In this document: one piece after another, positions 14,497-17,539 of the stretch
How the letters are laid out: every line of letters starts with the position of its first letter
Position numbering within the stretch: position 1 is the stretch's first letter
Assembly: GCA_025457905.1 (NCBI GenBank)
Contig: JALOTM010000003.1
Location: forward strand, 1-17,539
Length of the DNA: 17,539 bases
Reading direction: 5' to 3'
From: Methanomassiliicoccales archaeon
GTDB taxonomy: Archaea > Thermoplasmatota > Thermoplasmata > Methanomassiliicoccales > UBA472
Made by a program: the position numbers and the translations under genes
The notes under the pieces: generated by a model
What the model saw: the letters and a program-made list of their open reading frames with translations, nothing else
What the model was told of the DNA's origin: nothing
Databases searched by the model: none

Positions 14497-15203
14497 CTTC
14501 CTCGCCTCCAGATGTCCGCGGGATTGATCCTCTTGGTGTACAGGGCGATGCCGGCCACGGCCGCCTCCGCCCCCAGGGACTCCAGGGCGCGGACGTCCTC
14601 CAGGCCCTTGATGCCCCCGGAGGCGATGACCTTGTGCGGGCAGCGCTCCACGAACCTACGCACCTCGGTCGCATTTATGCCTTGTGCCCGCCCCTCCACG
14701 TCCACGTCGGTGTGCAGCACCGCCGCCAGCGGCAGCGGCCGGATGAGCTCGAACATCTGCTCTAGGCCCAGGCGGGCGCTCTCCTGCCAGCCCTTGACCT
14801 GGATCTGGCCCTTGGCCACGTCCAGCGCCAGGACGATCCTGCCCGGATGCTGCGTGGCCACCTCCCTTAGCCAGTTGGTGTCGGTGATGGCCTTGGTGCC
14901 GACGATGACCCGGGCCGCTCCCCATGCCACGTACTGCTCCACGATGGCCGAGGAGCGCACCCCGCCCCCCACCTGCATGGGTATCCTCAGGCTCTCCAGC
15001 ATCCTCCTGATGAGGTGGGGGTTCCCGCCCCTGCCGAAGGCCCCGTCCAGGTCCACCACGTGCACCATGGGCGCGCCCTTCCTCTCCCAGTCCAGGGCGA
15101 CCTCCAGGGGGTCGGGGAGCACGATCTGCTCGGTGCCGGGCTTGCCCCCCACCAGCTGCACCACCTTGCCGTCCAGGATGTCCACGGCGGGCAGGACCAT
15201 CAT
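14493..15203 (-). CDS. hisA: ProFAR isomerase (HisA)
   Basis: Isomerises ProFAR to PRFAR, the fourth step, by an Amadori rearrangement on a (beta/alpha)8 barrel. At 236 residues, it has the general base D8 (PAVDI), MQVGGGVRS for the phosphate (76-84), LALDVAKG near 125-132, and the second acid in VLHTDVDVEG. The C-terminal ASGGIKG and AVAGIALYTKR loops complete the phosphate sites. Two adjacent ATGs exist; the first (15203) lies seven bases after GGAGG and overlaps the hisH stop, so I chose it. A dual HisA/TrpF enzyme cannot be excluded by sequence alone. Confidence 0.95.
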   Translation of the reverse strand: MMVLPAVDILDGKVVQLVGGKPGTEQIVLPDPLEVALDWERKGAPMVHVVDLDGAFGRGGNPHLIRRMLESLRIPMQVGGGVRSSAIVEQYVAWGAARVIVGTKAITDTNWLREVATQHPGRIVLALDVAKGQIQVKGWQESARLGLEQMFELIRPLPLAAVLHTDVDVEGRAQGINATEVRRFVERCPHKVIASGGIKGLEDVRALESLGAEAAVAGIALYTKRINPADIWRRGR

Positions 15204-15799
15204 AGGCAGGCCTCCGCGAAGCGCACGAAGTTGCGCAGGAACCTCATGCCCGAATCCGAGGACTTCTCGGGGTGGAACTGCGTGCCGTAGGTGTTGCCCT
15301 TGAGGAAGAGCGTGGGCACCTGGCCGAAGTAGTCGGTGGAGCCGATGGCGATGTCCTCCTCGGGCATGCCGAAATAGGAGTGTGCGAAGTAGAAGAAGGG
15401 CGAGGCCACGCCCTCCATGATGAGGTCGTCACTGCGCACCGAGTTCCAGCCCATGTGCGGCACCCGCTCCGCCTTGAGCCGGACCACCCGGCCCTGGTAG
15501 AAGCCCAGGCCCGGCTGCCTTCCCTCCTGGCTCCCCTCGAAGAGGATCTGCGCCCCGATGCATATGCCCAGGCAGGGCGTGGCCTCATCCAGCTTCTCCA
15601 CCAGGCGGCCGCGTATGGGCAGCAGGCGCTCCATGGTCTTGTCGAAGGCCCCCACCCCCGGCAGCACGATGCACTCCGCCTCCAGCAGCTCCTCCATGTC
15701 GGTGACGATGTAGGGCCGGGCGCCGCAGTTCTCCAGCGACTTGCGGATGGAGTGCAGGTTCCCTACGCCGTAGTCGGCGATGGCCATGCTGACGGTCAT
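15200..15799 (-). CDS. hisH: Imidazole glycerol phosphate synthase, glutaminase subunit
   Basis: Class I glutamine amidotransferase that feeds ammonia to HisF. The 199 residues include the catalytic triad C80 (CLGICIGAQ), H176 and E178 (GTQFHPEKS). The nucleophile elbow reads GICIGAQ where GICLGMQ is usual, a mild change that keeps the cysteine. DYGVGNLHS (9-17), LPGVGAFD (46-53) and HMGWN (115-119) are also typical of HisH. ATG 15799 overlaps the hisC stop as ATGA with GGAGGTG about ten bases upstream. Met5 (15787) would give a more usual N-terminus but lacks a near Shine-Dalgarno sequence. Confidence 0.95.
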   Translation of the reverse strand: MTVSMAIADYGVGNLHSIRKSLENCGARPYIVTDMEELLEAECIVLPGVGAFDKTMERLLPIRGRLVEKLDEATPCLGICIGAQILFEGSQEGRQPGLGFYQGRVVRLKAERVPHMGWNSVRSDDLIMEGVASPFFYFAHSYFGMPEEDIAIGSTDYFGQVPTLFLKGNTYGTQFHPEKSSDSGMRFLRNFVRFAEACL

Positions 15800-16815
15800 T
15801 CGCGCAGCACCTCCGCCAGCTTGTCCAGGAGGTACTGGTTCATCCTCTCCGTGCCGATGGTGGTGCGCACGCAGTTCTCCAGTCGCCTCCTCTCCCCGAA
15901 GTCCCGGATCATGACCCCCTTCCGGGCCAGGCGCTCGACCAGCACCTTGTGGTCCATCTCCCCCCGGAAGAGGATGAAGTTGGCCTCGCTCAGGAACACC
16001 TCGAAGCCCAGCCTCCTCAGGCCGTCGTTCAGCTGCCTCCGGCCTTCGTTGACCACCTTGACGCTGTGCCGCACGAACTCCTGGTCCCTGAGGGCCTTCA
16101 GCGCCACCGCCTCGGAGACGCGGTTGAGCGAGTATGGGATCTTGATGCGCTGCATCACGCCCGCCAGCTCGGGGTTGGACACGGCGTAGCCGATGCGCAT
16201 GCCCGCCAGAGCGTAGGCCTTGGAGAAGGTCCGGGTGACGATGACGTTCTCGTACTCCTCCAGCTCGGGGATGAAGGACTTGCCCGCGAACTCCCCGTAG
16301 GCTTCGTCCACCACCACGATGCGGTCCGGGACGCCGTCGATGACGGCCTCGATGTCCTGGTGCCGGAAGGTGTTGGAGGTGGGGTTGTTGGGGTTGCAGA
16401 GCAGCAGCACCTTCCCCCTGGCGGCGTTCAGGGCGTCCACGTCCAGCTGGAAGTCACTGTCGAGATCGACGAAGGCCGGCCGCCCGGCGTTGACCTTCAC
16501 GAAGTAGGAGTGCAGCGAGTAGCCGGGGTACGGGAGGACCACCGACTCCCCCGGCTCCAGGAAGCTCTTGAATATGATGTCCAGCACCTCGTCGGAGCCG
16601 TTGCCCACGACGAAGTCGTCCGCCGGGAGCGAGTAGAGCTGGCCCAGCGCGCCCCTTAGGGCGTCGGAATAGGGCGAGGGGTACTGGTTCAGGTCCATCT
16701 CCAGGCACTCGCGCAGCGCCTCCTTGGCGGCCGGGTTGGCCCCCAGGGGGTTGGTCGAAGTGTCCATGCGCAGCCCCGAGACCTTGGGGTTGTAGTAGAG
16801 CGGGATGTCCCGCAC
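15796..16815 (-). CDS. hisC: Histidinol-phosphate aminotransferase
   Basis: PLP enzyme that transaminates imidazole acetol phosphate to histidinol phosphate. Counting from the GTG at 16815 (339 residues), landmarks are TSTNPLGANP (19-28), VVGNGSDEVLD (69-79), CNPNNPTSNT (140-149), VVDEAYGEF (168-176) and the Schiff-base lysine K199 in RTFSKAYALAGMRIGY. No ATG is available near the true N-terminus. A near-perfect Shine-Dalgarno sequence at 16844-16853 lies about 28 bases before the GTG, too far to serve it, but exactly two bases before an in-frame CTG at 16842 that would give 348 residues. The GTG is the conservative start. It is 36 bases from hisG. Confidence 0.94.
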   Translation of the reverse strand: MRDIPLYYNPKVSGLRMDTSTNPLGANPAAKEALRECLEMDLNQYPSPYSDALRGALGQLYSLPADDFVVGNGSDEVLDIIFKSFLEPGESVVLPYPGYSLHSYFVKVNAGRPAFVDLDSDFQLDVDALNAARGKVLLLCNPNNPTSNTFRHQDIEAVIDGVPDRIVVVDEAYGEFAGKSFIPELEEYENVIVTRTFSKAYALAGMRIGYAVSNPELAGVMQRIKIPYSLNRVSEAVALKALRDQEFVRHSVKVVNEGRRQLNDGLRRLGFEVFLSEANFILFRGEMDHKVLVERLARKGVMIRDFGERRRLENCVRTTIGTERMNQYLLDKLAEVLRE

Positions 16816-16843
16816 GGTGGATCTCTGCCACTCTTGCCTCAGG

Positions 16844-16853
16844 GGATCACCTC
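16844..16853 (-). promoter_or_regulatory. Strong Shine-Dalgarno between hisG and hisC, pointing to a CTG
   Basis: Minus-strand GAGGTGATCC is complementary to the conserved archaeal 16S rRNA 3' end and overlaps the hisG stop. An in-frame CTG (16842-16840) follows after two bases. The same GAGGTGATC, with the same two-base gap, precedes the ATG at 6806. This spacing decides between CTG 16842 and GTG 16815 as the hisC start. Confidence 0.5.
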
Positions 16854-17539
16854 AGGGTACCATGCGGTCTATGGGCACGATCAGGATGCCGGTCGCCCCC
16901 AGCTTCTTGAGCCTGGTGATGGCGTCGTAGGCCTTGTCCTTGTCGATGACCACGTGCACCGCCACCACGTCCTCGCGCCCGGCGATGTTCATGACCGTGG
17001 GGCCGGCGATGCCGGGGAAGTACTTGCGCACCGCGTCCAGCGACTTGGTGGGCACGTCGGCCATGAGGTACTTCTTGTTGGCGGCGTTCTCCACGCTCTC
17101 GATGGCGGCCACCAGCTCGTCGATCTCCTCGCGCTTCCTCTTGTAGGAGTCCTCGTTGACTATGACCACGGCGTTGGACCTGGCGATGACCGCCACTTCC
17201 TTCAGGTGGTTGACCTTGAGGGTGGAGCCCGAGGACACCAGGTCCACGATGACGTCCGCCACGCCGATGTGGGGCGTGACCTCGGCGGCCCCGGAGATGG
17301 TGGTCACCTCGACCCTCTTGCCGTGCTTCTCGAAGTACCTGCGGGCCATGTTGGGGAAGGATGTGGCCACCACGGTCCCGTCCTTGATGTCCTTGACGTC
17401 CTCGATGCCCGAGGACTCCGGGGCGGCTATGGAGAGCCGGCAATGGCCGAAGTTCAGGTCGTAGACGGTCTTGACGTCCAACCCGGCCTCGAGCACGAGG
17501 TCCTTTCCCGTTATGCCCACGTCCACGGCCCCCTTCGCG
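16852..17539 (-). CDS. hisG: ATP phosphoribosyltransferase, long form (5' end outside the window)
   Basis: First enzyme of histidine synthesis, joining PRPP and ATP. Only the C-terminal 228 or so residues are in the window; the frame is open to the edge, where AKGAVDVGITGKDLVLE marks the end of the first lobe. The fragment includes the PRPP-site-like EVTPHIGVADVIVDLVSSG stretch. The last 75 or so residues (from about ADVPTKSLDAVRKYFPGIAG to ILIVPIDRMVP) are the HisG_C ACT-like regulatory domain. It is therefore the long hexameric form, which needs no HisZ and is normally inhibited by histidine. The apparent GTG at 17526 is an internal valine codon, not the start. Confidence 0.96.
   Translation of the reverse strand, partial: AKGAVDVGITGKDLVLEAGLDVKTVYDLNFGHCRLSIAAPESSGIEDVKDIKDGTVVATSFPNMARRYFEKHGKRVEVTTISGAAEVTPHIGVADVIVDLVSSGSTLKVNHLKEVAVIARSNAVVIVNEDSYKRKREEIDELVAAIESVENAANKKYLMADVPTKSLDAVRKYFPGIAGPTVMNIAGREDVVAVHVVIDKDKAYDAITRLKKLGATGILIVPIDRMVP

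Noticed and set aside
14053..15303. Plus-strand frame opposite hisB and hisA
   Set aside because: Antisense to two fully recognisable his genes; Ser/Thr/Arg-rich with no motif.
1..17539. tRNA genes, CRISPR arrays, insertion sequences, or tandem repeats
   Set aside because: No cloverleaf-like arms, regularly spaced repeats, transposase motifs or terminal inverted repeats were seen. Weak tRNA-like folds could be missed without a scanning program.

Overview
The window looks like chromosomal DNA from a GC-rich archaeon, most likely of the Thermoplasmatota (a Methanomassiliicoccales-like lineage is my best guess). The evidence is indirect. Several genes have AT-rich TATA-like boxes 25-40 bases ahead of starts that have little or no leader. 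Other starts carry Shine-Dalgarno sequences of the GAGGTGATC type. The response regulator has the archaeal REC-GAF style with no DNA-binding output domain, and there are two flavoredoxin-type flavin reductases. No rRNA or tRNA is present to fix the taxonomy. No insertion sequence, integrase, CRISPR array or attachment site was seen.

Left part (1-5382), a set of short transcription units. A small two-cysteine protein of unknown function (1-216, minus) is divergent from a BCP/PrxQ peroxiredoxin (300-764, plus), which converges with a REC-GAF-PAS-like response regulator (767-2092, minus). Next is a methylthioadenosine phosphorylase gene that has lost its first 40 or so codons (2193-2843, minus), although a promoter-like box and a start codon survive upstream. 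It is divergent from two tandem flavin reductase paralogues (3106-3642 and 3728-4309, plus). The second of these overlaps a fold-type I aminotransferase (4306-5382, plus) by ATGA.

Middle part (5370-9678, minus), the most unusual stretch. Three genes with one-base TGATG overlaps form an operon behind one TATA-like box. The first encodes a membrane protein with a signal peptide, a tyrosine-rich extracellular domain, one membrane segment and a cytoplasmic GNAT acetyltransferase domain. The second encodes a 401-residue protein of unknown family with faint kinase-fold-like motifs. The third encodes a 478-residue mostly helical protein of unknown family. This is the best candidate here for an undescribed system, perhaps an outside sensor coupled to an intracellular acetyltransferase.

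Right part (9728-17539, minus), a compact amino-acid biosynthesis operon in the order hisG (cut by the window edge)-hisC-hisH-hisA-hisB-hisF-hisIE-PHP phosphatase-aspartate kinase-prephenate dehydratase. Neighbouring genes mostly overlap by 1-4 bases or sit 1 base apart; the only real gap is 36 bases between hisG and hisC. The his genes cover histidine synthesis from PRPP and ATP to histidinol phosphate. The PHP gene is well placed to supply histidinol-phosphate phosphatase, because HisB here is only the dehydratase. hisD is not in the window. Aspartate kinase opens the aspartate family (Lys/Thr/Met), and prephenate dehydratase commits prephenate to phenylalanine.
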